DNA of 64,000 bases from Rugamonas sp. A1-17 (GTDB taxonomy: Bacteria > Pseudomonadota > Gammaproteobacteria > Burkholderiales > Burkholderiaceae_D). The DNA is taken from contig JAJLPB010000020.1 in the NCBI GenBank assembly GCA_025548565.1, forward strand, positions 1 through 64,000. Direction: 5' to 3'. Every line of letters starts with the position of its first letter. Within the stretch, counting starts at the first letter, position 1. Of the stretch, positions 41,075-50,022 are shown one piece after another. The notes under the pieces were generated by a model. It saw only the letters and a list, made by a program, of their open reading frames with translations. It was not told the origin of the DNA and ran no database searches. Made by a program: the position numbers and the translations under genes.

Positions 41075-43579
41075 ATGTCCGCCATCCCAGAAGAGAATCC
41101 AGTCCCAGTACCGGCCAAAACCGAAGAATACGGCGCAGCATCGATCCAGATCCTCGAAGGTCTGGAAGCCGTCCGCAAACGACCGGGCATGTACATCGGC
41201 GACACCTCGGACGGTACCGGCCTGCACCACCTGGTGTTCGAAGTGCTGGACAACTCCATCGACGAATCGCTGGCCGGCCACTGCACGGAAATCCACGTCA
41301 CCATCCACTCGGACAACTCGATCTCGATCACCGACAACGGCCGCGGCGTGCCGACCGGCCTGAAGATGGACGACAAGCACGATCCGAAGCGCTCCGCCGC
41401 CGAGATCGTCATGACCGAGCTGCACGCCGGCGGCAAGTTCGACCAGAACTCGTACAAGGTGTCGGGCGGTTTGCACGGCGTGGGTGTCTCGTGCGTGAAC
41501 GCGCTGTCCAAGCTGCTCAAGCTGACCATCCGCCGCGACGGCAAGGTGCACTACATGGAGTTCGTCCGTGGCGTGCCGCAGAACCGCGAACTGGAAGAGA
41601 AGGACGGCTTCGCCGTCTCGCCGATCAAGGTCATCGGCGAAACCGACAAGCGCGGCACCGACGTGCACTTCTGGGCCGACGAGGAAATCTTCACCCACGT
41701 CGAATTCCACTACGAGATCCTGGCCAAGCGTATCCGCGAACTGTCGTTCCTGAATAACGGCGTCAACATCAAGCTGACCGACCAGCGCACCGGCAAGGAA
41801 GAAATCTTCGCGTTCGAAGGCGGCACCCGCGGCTTCGTCGAGTACATCAACAAAGCCAAGACCGTGCTGCACCCGACCGTGTTCCAGGCCACCGGCGAGC
41901 GCCTGTCGGACCAGGGCACCAACATCTCGGTGGACGTGTCGATGCAGTGGAACGACGCCTACAACGAACAGGTGCTGTGCTTCACCAACAACATCCCGCA
42001 GCGCGACGGCGGCACCCACCTGACCGGCCTGCGCGCGGCGATGACCCGCGTGATCAACAAGTACATCGACGAGCAGGAATTCGCCAAGAAGGCCAAGGTG
42101 GAAATCTCCGGCGACGACATGCGCGAAGGCCTGACCTGCGTGCTGTCGGTCAAGGTGCCCGAACCTAAATTCTCGTCGCAGACCAAGGACAAGCTGGTCT
42201 CGTCCGAAGTGCGCGGCCCGGTTGAAGAGATCGTCGCCAAGACGCTGTCGGACTACCTGCAGGAAAAACCGAACGACGCCAAGATCATCTGCGGCAAGAT
42301 CGTCGAAGCGGCGCGCGCGCGCGAAGCGGCCCGCAAGGCCCGCGACCTGACCCGCCGCAAAGGCGTGATGGACGGCCTGGGCCTGTCGGCCAAGCTGGCC
42401 GACTGCCAGGAAAAAGATCCGGCGCTGTGCGAACTGTACATCGTCGAGGGTGACTCCGCAGGCGGCTCCGCCAAGCAGGGCCGCGACCGCAAGTTCCAGG
42501 CGATCCTGCCGCTGCGCGGCAAGGTGCTGAACGTGGAGAAGGCGCGCTTCGAGAAGATGCTGTCGTCGGAACAGATCACCACGCTGATCGCCACGCTGGG
42601 CACGTCGATCGGCCCGGACGAATTCAACGTCGAGAAGCTGCGCTACCACCGCATCATCATCATGACCGATGCGGACGTCGACGGCGCCCACATCCGCACG
42701 CTGCTGCTGACCTTGTTCTATCGCCAGATGCCGCAGCTGGTGGAACGCGGCCACATCTACATCGCGCAACCACCGCTGTACAAGGTCAAGGCCGGCCGCG
42801 ACGAGCGCTACCTGAAGGATGACGCGGAAGAAGCGAGCTACATGATGAACGTGGCGCTGAACACCGCCGCGCTGATGCCGCGCGAAGGCGCCGATCCTAT
42901 CGTCGGCGAACCGCTGGCCGAGCTGGTGCGCCAGTTCAACCTGGCCAACATCATCATGATGCGTTTGACGCGCGTGATCGACCGTGCCGCGCTGACCGCC
43001 ATCATGACCGGCGTGACCCTGAACCTGGACACGCAGGAGCAGGCCGAGGCATCGGCGCGCGCGCTGGTGGCGGAGATCAACGACATCAGCGTGAAGGTGA
43101 CGGTGGTATCGGATGAGCTGTCCGAGAAACACGCGCTGCGCATCGAGCGTATGCATCACGGTAATGTGAAGGTCAGCGCGATCGACGCGGACTTCGTGCA
43201 GGGCGCGGACTACGGCGTGCTGGCCAGCGCGGCCGCCACGTTCAAGGGCCTGATCGGCGAAGGCGCCTACGTGCGCCGCGGCGAAGGCGAGCGCACCAAG
43301 GAATCGGCCGTGGTGGACTTCCACCAGGCGATGGAGTGGCTGCGCGACGAGGCGGAACGTGTGGTGTCCAAGCAGCGCTACAAAGGTCTGGGTGAGATGA
43401 ACCCGGATCAGCTGTGGGAGACCACCATGGATCCGACCGTTCGCCGTCTGCTGAAGGTGCAGATCGAGGATGCGATTGCTGCGGACCAGATCTTCACTAC
43501 GCTGATGGGTGATGATGTGGAACCGCGTCGGGCGTTCATTGAGAACAATGCGCTGCGGGCGGGTAACATCGACGTATAA
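41075..43579 (+). CDS. gyrB: DNA gyrase subunit B
   Basis: An 834-residue gyrase B. The GHKL ATPase domain shows VLDNSIDESLAGH, DNGRGVP and GGLHGVGVSCVNALS; the TOPRIM domain has EGDSAGGSAKQGRDR and DADVDGAHI. It contains the extra C-terminal insert (about 560-730) found in beta- and gammaproteobacteria, and ends with the conserved GDDVEPRRAFIE. With GyrA it adds negative supercoils. ATG 41075 is preferred over TTG 41060. The REPIN lies in its leader region. Confidence 0.99.
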   Translation: MSAIPEENPVPVPAKTEEYGAASIQILEGLEAVRKRPGMYIGDTSDGTGLHHLVFEVLDNSIDESLAGHCTEIHVTIHSDNSISITDNGRGVPTGLKMDDKHDPKRSAAEIVMTELHAGGKFDQNSYKVSGGLHGVGVSCVNALSKLLKLTIRRDGKVHYMEFVRGVPQNRELEEKDGFAVSPIKVIGETDKRGTDVHFWADEEIFTHVEFHYEILAKRIRELSFLNNGVNIKLTDQRTGKEEIFAFEGGTRGFVEYINKAKTVLHPTVFQATGERLSDQGTNISVDVSMQWNDAYNEQVLCFTNNIPQRDGGTHLTGLRAAMTRVINKYIDEQEFAKKAKVEISGDDMREGLTCVLSVKVPEPKFSSQTKDKLVSSEVRGPVEEIVAKTLSDYLQEKPNDAKIICGKIVEAARAREAARKARDLTRRKGVMDGLGLSAKLADCQEKDPALCELYIVEGDSAGGSAKQGRDRKFQAILPLRGKVLNVEKARFEKMLSSEQITTLIATLGTSIGPDEFNVEKLRYHRIIIMTDADVDGAHIRTLLLTLFYRQMPQLVERGHIYIAQPPLYKVKAGRDERYLKDDAEEASYMMNVALNTAALMPREGADPIVGEPLAELVRQFNLANIIMMRLTRVIDRAALTAIMTGVTLNLDTQEQAEASARALVAEINDISVKVTVVSDELSEKHALRIERMHHGNVKVSAIDADFVQGADYGVLASAAATFKGLIGEGAYVRRGEGERTKESAVVDFHQAMEWLRDEAERVVSKQRYKGLGEMNPDQLWETTMDPTVRRLLKVQIEDAIAADQIFTTLMGDDVEPRRAFIENNALRAGNIDV

Positions 43580-43601
43580 AGAACTAAACCCGTAGGCATA
43601 G

Positions 43602-43627
43602 GCCAACCGTGCGCGGTTGGCTTTTTT
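43602..43627 (+). terminator. Rho-independent terminator after gyrB
   Basis: Stem GCCAACCG (43602-43609), loop TGCG, CGGTTGGC (43614-43621), then TTTTTT. It closes the dnaA-dnaN-gyrB side and marks the left edge of the lower-GC accessory region. Confidence 0.95.
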
Positions 43628-43853
43628 ATTTCCGATAATGAAACAACATTGCACCTGGGGCGAAGCGAGTTAATATCACGAATTAAGCACCACTCTAAAG
43701 CGATGAGTCGTAGATCTACATGCAACGAAATTTGATCCACTTCGCTGCATAATTTGCAAACGAATCTCCCCTGCATAAAAGACCCATCCCTACTTGTCAC
43801 ACCAGTAGTTGATTGTTTTGCCCGCTACCTGGGCAGCACTGTTAAAATCCTCA

Positions 43854-44261
43854 ATGGCCGACTTTTTCCCTAACGCTCGAAGCCGCCAAATGGCCTTGGT
43901 AAAATCAAAAGACACCAAGCCCGAAATGGCTGTGCGAAGGCTTGTGTTCTCGATGGGCCATCGCTATCGAATTCACGGATCAGGCCTACCAAGCAAGCCA
44001 GATTTGGTCTTCTCGCGCAAGAAGAAGGCCATTTTCGTGCACGGATGTTTTTGGCACCGCCACGAAGGCTGTAGAAAAGCAACGACGCCGTCTAGCAACA
44101 CCGAATATTGGCTGCCAAAGTTCACTCGCACGGTGGAGCGTGACAAAGAATCCCTGCGCTCGCTAGATGCGATGGGATGGAAGACTCTAGTGGTCTGGGA
44201 GTGCGAATTGAAGGACATGGACGCACTGGAGGACAAACTCCGGGCATTCTTGAACGATTAA
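43854..44261 (+). CDS. vsr: Very short patch repair endonuclease (Vsr)
   Basis: A 135-residue Vsr. It has the family opening RSRQMALVKSKDTKPEMAVRRLVF, the GLPSKPDLVFSRKKKAIFVHGCFWHRHEGC core with the catalytic Asp in KPDLVF and the His-rich zinc/active-site region, and the end WECEL (the core spans residues 57-86). It nicks beside T:G mismatches that arise when 5-methylcytosine deaminates, in its methyltransferase's target site. The methyltransferase follows 39 bases on. ATG 43854 gives the conserved start; an upstream TTG at 43809 is not needed. Confidence 0.95.
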   Translation: MADFFPNARSRQMALVKSKDTKPEMAVRRLVFSMGHRYRIHGSGLPSKPDLVFSRKKKAIFVHGCFWHRHEGCRKATTPSSNTEYWLPKFTRTVERDKESLRSLDAMGWKTLVVWECELKDMDALEDKLRAFLND

Positions 44262-44300
44262 CGGGAGCCATCGGCTTCCCCAAAACAGAAAATGCAATAA

Positions 44301-45683
44301 ATGAAATACTCGCTGGCCGAATTTTTTTGCGGATGTGGAGGAACCTCCCGTGGGTTTACCCGAACTGGACGATTTAATGTGGCGCTCGGAAACGACGTCA
44401 AGGCCGAAGCCCTCAAGACCTTCGCCTTCAATCACCAGGCTGACGACGTGCCGCCCATTACCATTCAGCAAGATATACGGACACTGCCTATATCCACAAT
44501 CAAGGCCAGCTTAAAAGATCGAGGCGTTGGTGATGGTGACCTCGACTGTTTGGTCGGAGGTCCACCTTGCCAAGGCTTCTCACAACTGCGTCGCGCTGAG
44601 GATCGCGAGGAAGGCAAGATCGTCAAATTCCGCGGTTACAGCCAGCTCGCCCACGATCCGCGAAATGACTTGGTTTTGCGTTACCTCGAAGTCGCTGAGG
44701 CATTGCGCCCCAAATTTTTGGTGATAGAGAACGTGCCGCAGATGCTCAATCACGGCTTCGACGGCCGACTCGGTAAGCTATCGGAAATCGTGATCGACAT
44801 GCTGGAAAAGGATCTTGGATACAGCGTCGAAGTCGCTGTCGTGAACTCCGCCGACTACGGCGTTCCTCAATTGCGCGAGCGTGCGCTTTTCATCGCCAGC
44901 GCGATCGGACCAGCTTCGTTCCCCAAAACCACCCACGCAGATCCAGCGCGGGCGGACCTGCTCGCCGATGGCCGCCTTCCTTGGGTCACCGTACGCGATG
45001 CCCTGGGAGACCTTCCTGATCCATCCATCCACGATGACATTCTGGGCGGCTCAGATCTCGACCTCTACACGAAAAGTCCATCTGCCTATGCAAGTTTGAT
45101 GAGGACGTCGAAGGCATTCCCCTTTAACCACATCACTCGAACCTACAAGCAGAGCGTCCTGGACATCATCGAAGAAATGCGCCCAGGCCAAACTTGGGAC
45201 GCGGAGAGCGAACGTATGCGCGCCAAGTATGCTACGGTAGTCGCCAAGCTGGCTAAGGAAAAGGGCATCACCAAAACCGCCGCTCACACGCTACTCGTCA
45301 AGTCTGGCAAGATCAATCCTGTATTTTACAAGGACTACTATTGGAGCGCTTACTCCCGCTTGTCTTGGGAGGCGCCCGCGCTAACCATTACGGCGAATGC
45401 CAATTTCCTCGGATCGGGACGTTTCACCCATCCCGACGCCATGCGCGGCATCACAATGCGTGAGGCTGCGCGGCTGCAATCGTTCGACGACGACTTCCGG
45501 TTCATTACATCGGAGAGTCAAGACTTGGATACTACTCGCATCGGCGTCGGCATGGACATGATCGGCGAGGCGGTTCCCCCAATGCTGTCCCGTGCCATAG
45601 CGAACCACTTGGCCGACCAGCTTGACGCACAGCGCGCCAATGCCGAGCCAAGCGCGAGACCACTTCGAAAAAGAAGGTCGTAA
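44301..45683 (+). CDS. DNA (cytosine-5) methyltransferase
   Basis: A 460-residue C5 methyltransferase. Motif I is FFCGCGGTSRGF, motif IV GGPPCQGFS with catalytic C90, motif VI ENVPQML, motif VIII VPQLRERAL, and motifs IX/X near REAARLQSFDDDF and GEAVPPMLSRAI. The variable target-recognition region lies between about 215 and 370. It methylates a specific site to protect it; the site cannot be read from sequence. It is second in the vsr-methyltransferase-mcrB-like-nuclease operon. GC is lower than in the origin genes to its left. Confidence 0.95.
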   Translation: MKYSLAEFFCGCGGTSRGFTRTGRFNVALGNDVKAEALKTFAFNHQADDVPPITIQQDIRTLPISTIKASLKDRGVGDGDLDCLVGGPPCQGFSQLRRAEDREEGKIVKFRGYSQLAHDPRNDLVLRYLEVAEALRPKFLVIENVPQMLNHGFDGRLGKLSEIVIDMLEKDLGYSVEVAVVNSADYGVPQLRERALFIASAIGPASFPKTTHADPARADLLADGRLPWVTVRDALGDLPDPSIHDDILGGSDLDLYTKSPSAYASLMRTSKAFPFNHITRTYKQSVLDIIEEMRPGQTWDAESERMRAKYATVVAKLAKEKGITKTAAHTLLVKSGKINPVFYKDYYWSAYSRLSWEAPALTITANANFLGSGRFTHPDAMRGITMREAARLQSFDDDFRFITSESQDLDTTRIGVGMDMIGEAVPPMLSRAIANHLADQLDAQRANAEPSARPLRKRRS

Positions 45684-45709
45684 ACGAATAATTTCAAGAA
45701 AGGCAGTAG

Positions 45710-47302
45710 ATGGCGCTTTCCAATGACGAAGTATATGAGCTTGCCAGCGAAGCAGTTCGCCACATGCACGATGCCCACGGCGACGGCTACACCTTTACGT
45801 TCGACGAGATTTGGCAAAACGTCCCTGCGAGCTATGAAATCCTCAGCACCGCCAAGCCCCATCAGTCCAAAAGGCTGATAGCTGGCGGCTGGGTTGAGAA
45901 GACTGGCGAGATGCGCCGAGCGGCGTCCAAACTACGGGCAGGAAGTTCGACGCCAGAATATCGTTTTGGTCCCCAGCTTGTTAGAGAAAACACCTCCGCA
46001 TCGGCGAGAATTCGGCGCCCATCAGTGCGGGTGGCCGACGACAACTTGGCCTCGCTGCATTCTTCAAGGGCCGCATCCAAGACGAGCGTCAGCGAGCTGA
46101 TCAAGCTGATGAACGACTCCTTGGATGCCGAAGGCTACATCATCTCCCCCGCAGAACTGGCCAACTTCTTCCTCGCAATGACTGTCAGCCCGCTCGTAAT
46201 CTTGTCGGGCATATCCGGCACGGGGAAGAGCCTGTTACCGCGCAAATTTGCGGAGATGACACAGTCGAAATTCTCCCCAATCCCTGTTCAGCCTCAGTGG
46301 TCGGACAATAGTGACTTGTTTGGCTACGTCCCCACGCTCTCACAAGAGAGCTACCACCCCGGTGGACTGATTTCAAGCCTTCGAGAAGCAAGAAAAAACA
46401 GCGATGCCTTGGTGATTGCTCTGCTCGACGAAATGAACCTTGCTCCTGTTGAGCACTATTTCAGCGACTTCCTCAGCATTGCAGAGACCCGTAAGCGCGA
46501 CAGCGAAGGCGACATCTTCACTGACGAGCTCAGAATCGAGCTCCCCCCAGAACCTGTCGATGGCCGTCCCGACACCGAGTCGGATCTGCGCAAAATGAGG
46601 CTCCCGACCAATTTACGCATCGTAGGCACCGCGAACATGGACGAGACCACCCACTCGTTTAGCCCCAAGGTCCTGGACCGTGCCTTTACCATCGAACTGG
46701 ACAACCCAGACTTGACCGTGTTCGCCTCTCCTGCCGACGATTCGAAATCGGGCTCAGCCATGGACATGCGGGAACTCGCACGCGCCATCGTAAATCGCGA
46801 CAACGCCATCTCAGTCGTCGAGGCTTGGCCGAAAAGCCAAGAGATGTTCATGCAAGTTGCGGTGATGCTTCAAGAACTTCAAGAAATCATTCTTCCCGCC
46901 GGGATCAAATTCGGCTACCGTACCCGCGATGCTATCCTCCTCTATCTCCACTTCTGGCGAGAGTTCGACCTCGAGGACGTCCTAACCGCAAACGGCGCGA
47001 TGGACTACTGTCTCCTGCAAAAAATCCTTCCTAAAATCTCGGGCAGTGGGCAAGTGCTGGACGATACTCTCCAACAGCTCGAAAGATGGTTAAAAAAAGA
47101 TCGTTCTCCAGCTGGCTCCAAGAAGGCCGCAACTGTGGGCGGAAATGACTTTGAGGAAGAGGACGAAGACACGGATGGCACCCCGGAGGACTTTGACGCT
47201 AGCAATCCGTTCACCGGTCCGTTTGTTCGATGCTTCGAGAAGGTTCAGCGTATGAGAAATCTTCTCGAGGTGGACGGCGCCACCCACTACTGGGGCACTT
47301 GA
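45710..47302 (+). CDS. McrB-like AAA+ restriction NTPase
   Basis: A 530-residue protein. The N-terminal 130 residues are a likely DNA-reading or adaptor domain without a motif I recognise. The AAA+ core has Walker A G167-ISGTGK-S174, Walker B ALLD240-E241-MNLAPVEHY and the sensor region GTANMDETTHSFSPKVLDRA, which is the McrB-clade form. A Glu/Asp-rich acidic stretch (about 488-502) precedes the C-terminus. It should drive cleavage by the nuclease encoded next, to which it is coupled by TGATG. McrB enzymes use GTP; here the nucleotide is unknown. Confidence 0.9.
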   Translation: MALSNDEVYELASEAVRHMHDAHGDGYTFTFDEIWQNVPASYEILSTAKPHQSKRLIAGGWVEKTGEMRRAASKLRAGSSTPEYRFGPQLVRENTSASARIRRPSVRVADDNLASLHSSRAASKTSVSELIKLMNDSLDAEGYIISPAELANFFLAMTVSPLVILSGISGTGKSLLPRKFAEMTQSKFSPIPVQPQWSDNSDLFGYVPTLSQESYHPGGLISSLREARKNSDALVIALLDEMNLAPVEHYFSDFLSIAETRKRDSEGDIFTDELRIELPPEPVDGRPDTESDLRKMRLPTNLRIVGTANMDETTHSFSPKVLDRAFTIELDNPDLTVFASPADDSKSGSAMDMRELARAIVNRDNAISVVEAWPKSQEMFMQVAVMLQELQEIILPAGIKFGYRTRDAILLYLHFWREFDLEDVLTANGAMDYCLLQKILPKISGSGQVLDDTLQQLERWLKKDRSPAGSKKAATVGGNDFEEEDEDTDGTPEDFDASNPFTGPFVRCFEKVQRMRNLLEVDGATHYWGT

Positions 47303-49095
47303 TGTCCCTACTGCTGCGAGCGGAGGGGGCGAACTGGACGCTTGAGATCTTGGGCAAGCTTCCAGAATTGCCGGCGTTCATTTCACCCACTCCGCCATCG
47401 CACATCGCTACGCAGGGCGACGTGGCATTGTTCGCTCGCCCCTCGATTAGCGCCACCCTCGGGCCAAAAGCACAGAGCGAGACCGAAGAGTCAGTCGTCG
47501 CCGTGGCCCCGCTACAAGAGATCCCGCCCCTTTTTTTTGAAGCCGTCGACTACGACATCCATTTCGAGTCGAAGTTGGACGCCGCCTGTTCCATCACGCT
47601 ACCTGCAGGATCGGAGCTTCGTCGGAAAAAAAAAGGCGTCGAGCACCACACCATCAACTTTGGTAACAATGTCGGCTTCTTTGATATAAAGGTCGAAGCG
47701 CCAGATGGATTGGCCCAGCTGCGGCTAGAAGTCTTCGCTCGAAAAATCGACTACCGGACCGACTACATCGCTATGCGGGAAGATATTTCCGGAGTCCTTC
47801 GGAACTTGGCGATGACAGCCAATTCCAAGACTTACAGCTTGGCTGCCCCAGCGCGCGGCCACAAGCCAACGCTTGTGGAATGGTTCGCGCTTCTAAAGAC
47901 CTACTTCGACGACTTCATCAAGCTGACAAATGCCATTTCTAACAAACCGCACACAGGCTTGGAAACGCGGGTGGTTCGACGCGACGTCGACCGAGCGCGA
48001 CACGTCTCGCGCCAAACCATTGACCGTGCACTTCGACGCGGAAACTCAGGGCCCGCCCTCCCCAAACTTGATGTGTCGATACCGCGCCGCATCGATGAGC
48101 GCGTTTCCCGTCCCACCTTCGACACGCCAGAGAACCGTTACTACAAGGCTTTGTTAACGACAAGCTATCGCAATATGCGTGCGCTGTCGAAGATTAAGGA
48201 GACTGGCGACGAGGACGCAGAACGGGATTCCGAGCGCAAGTTTTTCGATCGAATCAGACCAGAGCTCAAAGAAATGGAGCGCCGACTCGAGGCAGCAATG
48301 AAGGCCCCATTTTTGAGCACGGTTAAAGAAGTAACACTGGAACGTCCGACCTCAATGGTCTTCCACAAGCATCCCATCTATTCACGCGTGGACAAGATGG
48401 CTAGGTTGCTCAACGGCGGATTGTCATTCGCAGGAGACATTGTACCGATTGGGGTTAAGGACACCGCCGTCCTTTACGAGTATTGGTGCTTCCTAAAGAT
48501 CATCGACCTCCTTCGCGATCGGTTCGACCTGGTCGAGCAAAAAATCGTCAAGACGACTCGACTCAGAACCACGGTGACGCTTGCCAAAGGCAAGGCTGCA
48601 TCCATGGAGTTTGTCCACATTCCGACCCAGAAGAAGCTTTACGTCTTCTACAATCGGATGTTCAGGCAGTTGCCGACAATCGCACAGAAGCCCGACAACG
48701 TAATCCAATTCTCTACCGGAGACAAGTTCTACATTTTCGATGCAAAGTATCGCGTCCAATTCGACCGGACTTATGCGAAGCAATATGGTGGCGTGGGACC
48801 TCGAACCGACGACATCAATACAATGCACAGATATCGCGATGCCATCGCCATCGCCAACCCCCACAATCCCAAAGAATACCTTAAGGGCGTAGTCATGGGA
48901 GCCGTTGTGCTGTTCCCCTTCCCCAACGAGACTGAGTATCGTCAGCATAAGTTCTGCAAGAGCATCGAGCAAGTTGAGATCGGCGGATTACCATTCTTGC
49001 CAGGGGCTACAACGTTGGTGAGTGAAAAACTTGCTCAACTCTTGGCCAAAGAGTTCCCCGAGCCCATCCAAATAGTGTCCCCAATTGGTGTATGA
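47302..49095 (+). CDS. DUF2357 / PD-(D/E)xK nuclease, McrC-like partner
   Basis: A 597-residue protein. The N-terminal half fits DUF2357 (IPPLFFEAVDYDIHF, a TPENRYYKALLTTSYRNM helix near 275). The C-terminal part is a PD-(D/E)xK nuclease: D480-A-K482 in FYIFDAKYRV, with the preceding TGDKFYI strand and an acidic residue upstream in VLYEYWCFLKII. It takes the place of McrC after an McrB-like gene. It probably cuts DNA as the restriction subunit. ATG 47302 overlaps the McrB-like stop. Similar pairs occur in LlaJI-type restriction systems. Confidence 0.87.
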   Translation: MSLLLRAEGANWTLEILGKLPELPAFISPTPPSHIATQGDVALFARPSISATLGPKAQSETEESVVAVAPLQEIPPLFFEAVDYDIHFESKLDAACSITLPAGSELRRKKKGVEHHTINFGNNVGFFDIKVEAPDGLAQLRLEVFARKIDYRTDYIAMREDISGVLRNLAMTANSKTYSLAAPARGHKPTLVEWFALLKTYFDDFIKLTNAISNKPHTGLETRVVRRDVDRARHVSRQTIDRALRRGNSGPALPKLDVSIPRRIDERVSRPTFDTPENRYYKALLTTSYRNMRALSKIKETGDEDAERDSERKFFDRIRPELKEMERRLEAAMKAPFLSTVKEVTLERPTSMVFHKHPIYSRVDKMARLLNGGLSFAGDIVPIGVKDTAVLYEYWCFLKIIDLLRDRFDLVEQKIVKTTRLRTTVTLAKGKAASMEFVHIPTQKKLYVFYNRMFRQLPTIAQKPDNVIQFSTGDKFYIFDAKYRVQFDRTYAKQYGGVGPRTDDINTMHRYRDAIAIANPHNPKEYLKGVVMGAVVLFPFPNETEYRQHKFCKSIEQVEIGGLPFLPGATTLVSEKLAQLLAKEFPEPIQIVSPIGV

Positions 49096-49129
49096 GATGT
49101 AATTCTCAATGGACTTTTGTAGAATTCAA

Positions 49130-49537
49130 TCAATCCGCTGAATAAAGCACCAGGCCTGGAACCGTGCCGACGAGAGCTTCCGCTGTGGCATAAAAAACCT
49201 TTCCCAATGCCCGAAAACATGGAGCGATTTCGACAATCGCACCAGTCCTATATGCACCAGCCGATGCGCAGTCAACTCGGCCAGCAATGGCCTCCAGCTT
49301 GGTATCGTATTCGTGCAAATACAATTCTGATGTCGAGCCGCCCTCTTGCATATAACAGTAGGTGGGCGCAAAATTTTCTTTCAACAACGCGGCCCCCTCT
49401 CGATCAACAGTAATACGTGCTTGCCCTCCTGGCAAGCACTCGTATTGGATCGATCCCTTCGACGTCATGACATAGAGAGCGACGGCGATCGCGTCGTCCT
49501 GGTTTAAAAATATCTTTGACACAGAAGTCTTGGTCAT
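49130..49537 (-). CDS. Hypothetical protein in the accessory region
   Basis: A 135-residue protein that I do not recognise. It starts MTKTSVSKIFLNQDDAIAVA with AGGAG about 8 bases before ATG 49537, which supports translation. It has no signal peptide or membrane helix. It converges with the nuclease gene (34 bases between stops). The PAAR remnant lies 269 bases upstream on the same strand. It could be a cargo or immunity gene of a lost type VI cluster, but there is no direct evidence. Confidence 0.6.
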   Translation of the reverse strand: MTKTSVSKIFLNQDDAIAVALYVMTSKGSIQYECLPGGQARITVDREGAALLKENFAPTYCYMQEGGSTSELYLHEYDTKLEAIAGRVDCASAGAYRTGAIVEIAPCFRALGKVFYATAEALVGTVPGLVLYSAD

Positions 49538-49806
49538 CGGTCGCTCCTGATATGAACCGCGAACGAAGGATATGCGCGGAGCGCACCACCGCAGGCAGCT
49601 CCGCACTTAGTTGCGCGATACTACCGCATCCATTCGCGCCCCATCAGCGGCTTTCTTACCTTGTAGGACAAAACCAGTTAGACCTCCGTTTAACTAGAAA
49701 TATCTTTTTATTTGAAAAAAAAGCAGACGTGCGGACTACTGTAGCAGTCTGGGCGCAGCCGAAAGCCGCTTACCGTCGATGATGAAATACGGCGCGCACG
49801 CTACAG
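49538..49806. other. Gap between the hypothetical gene and the PAAR remnant
   Basis: 269 bases with an AT-rich core near 49690-49725. No start codon with a ribosome site leads to a frame I can support. One minus-strand frame of about 28 codons (ending at 49609) could be the tail of a lost gene, but it is too short to call. Confidence 0.4.
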
Positions 49807-50022
49807 CTAATCGACAGCTGCGTTTGAAGAGCCTATGAGCGTGCAACCACACTCCATCTTGCAGCCTTCGACTGCGACAAGGATATCCCCGACGGTCATT
49901 GTTTCGTGAGCGGTGATGATTTTATTGACGCCGTGCGGAGCACCTCTGGGATAAACCTGAGGGCAGGAGACAGTATCGTGAAGGCGCGCAATCGCCTTCC
50001 CTCCTATGTCATGGACTGGAGT
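49807..50022 (-). pseudogene. PAAR-domain protein remnant without a start codon
   Basis: The minus-strand frame ending at TAG 49807-49809 reads IGGKAIARLHDTVSCPQ, then HGVNKII, then VAVEGCKMECGCTLIGSS, which fits the PAAR-domain pattern of type VI secretion spike tips. There is no ATG, GTG or TTG at the expected start. ATG at 50010-50012 is one base out of frame: reading through ATGACA leads to TAG. A one-base indel there would restore an ATG-initiated PAAR protein. It is best seen as a broken gene overlapping the end of the SWIM frame. Confidence 0.7.

Noticed and set aside
43809..43853. TTG start for vsr
   Set aside because: The added 15 residues do not fit the family; ATG 43854 gives the usual Vsr length.
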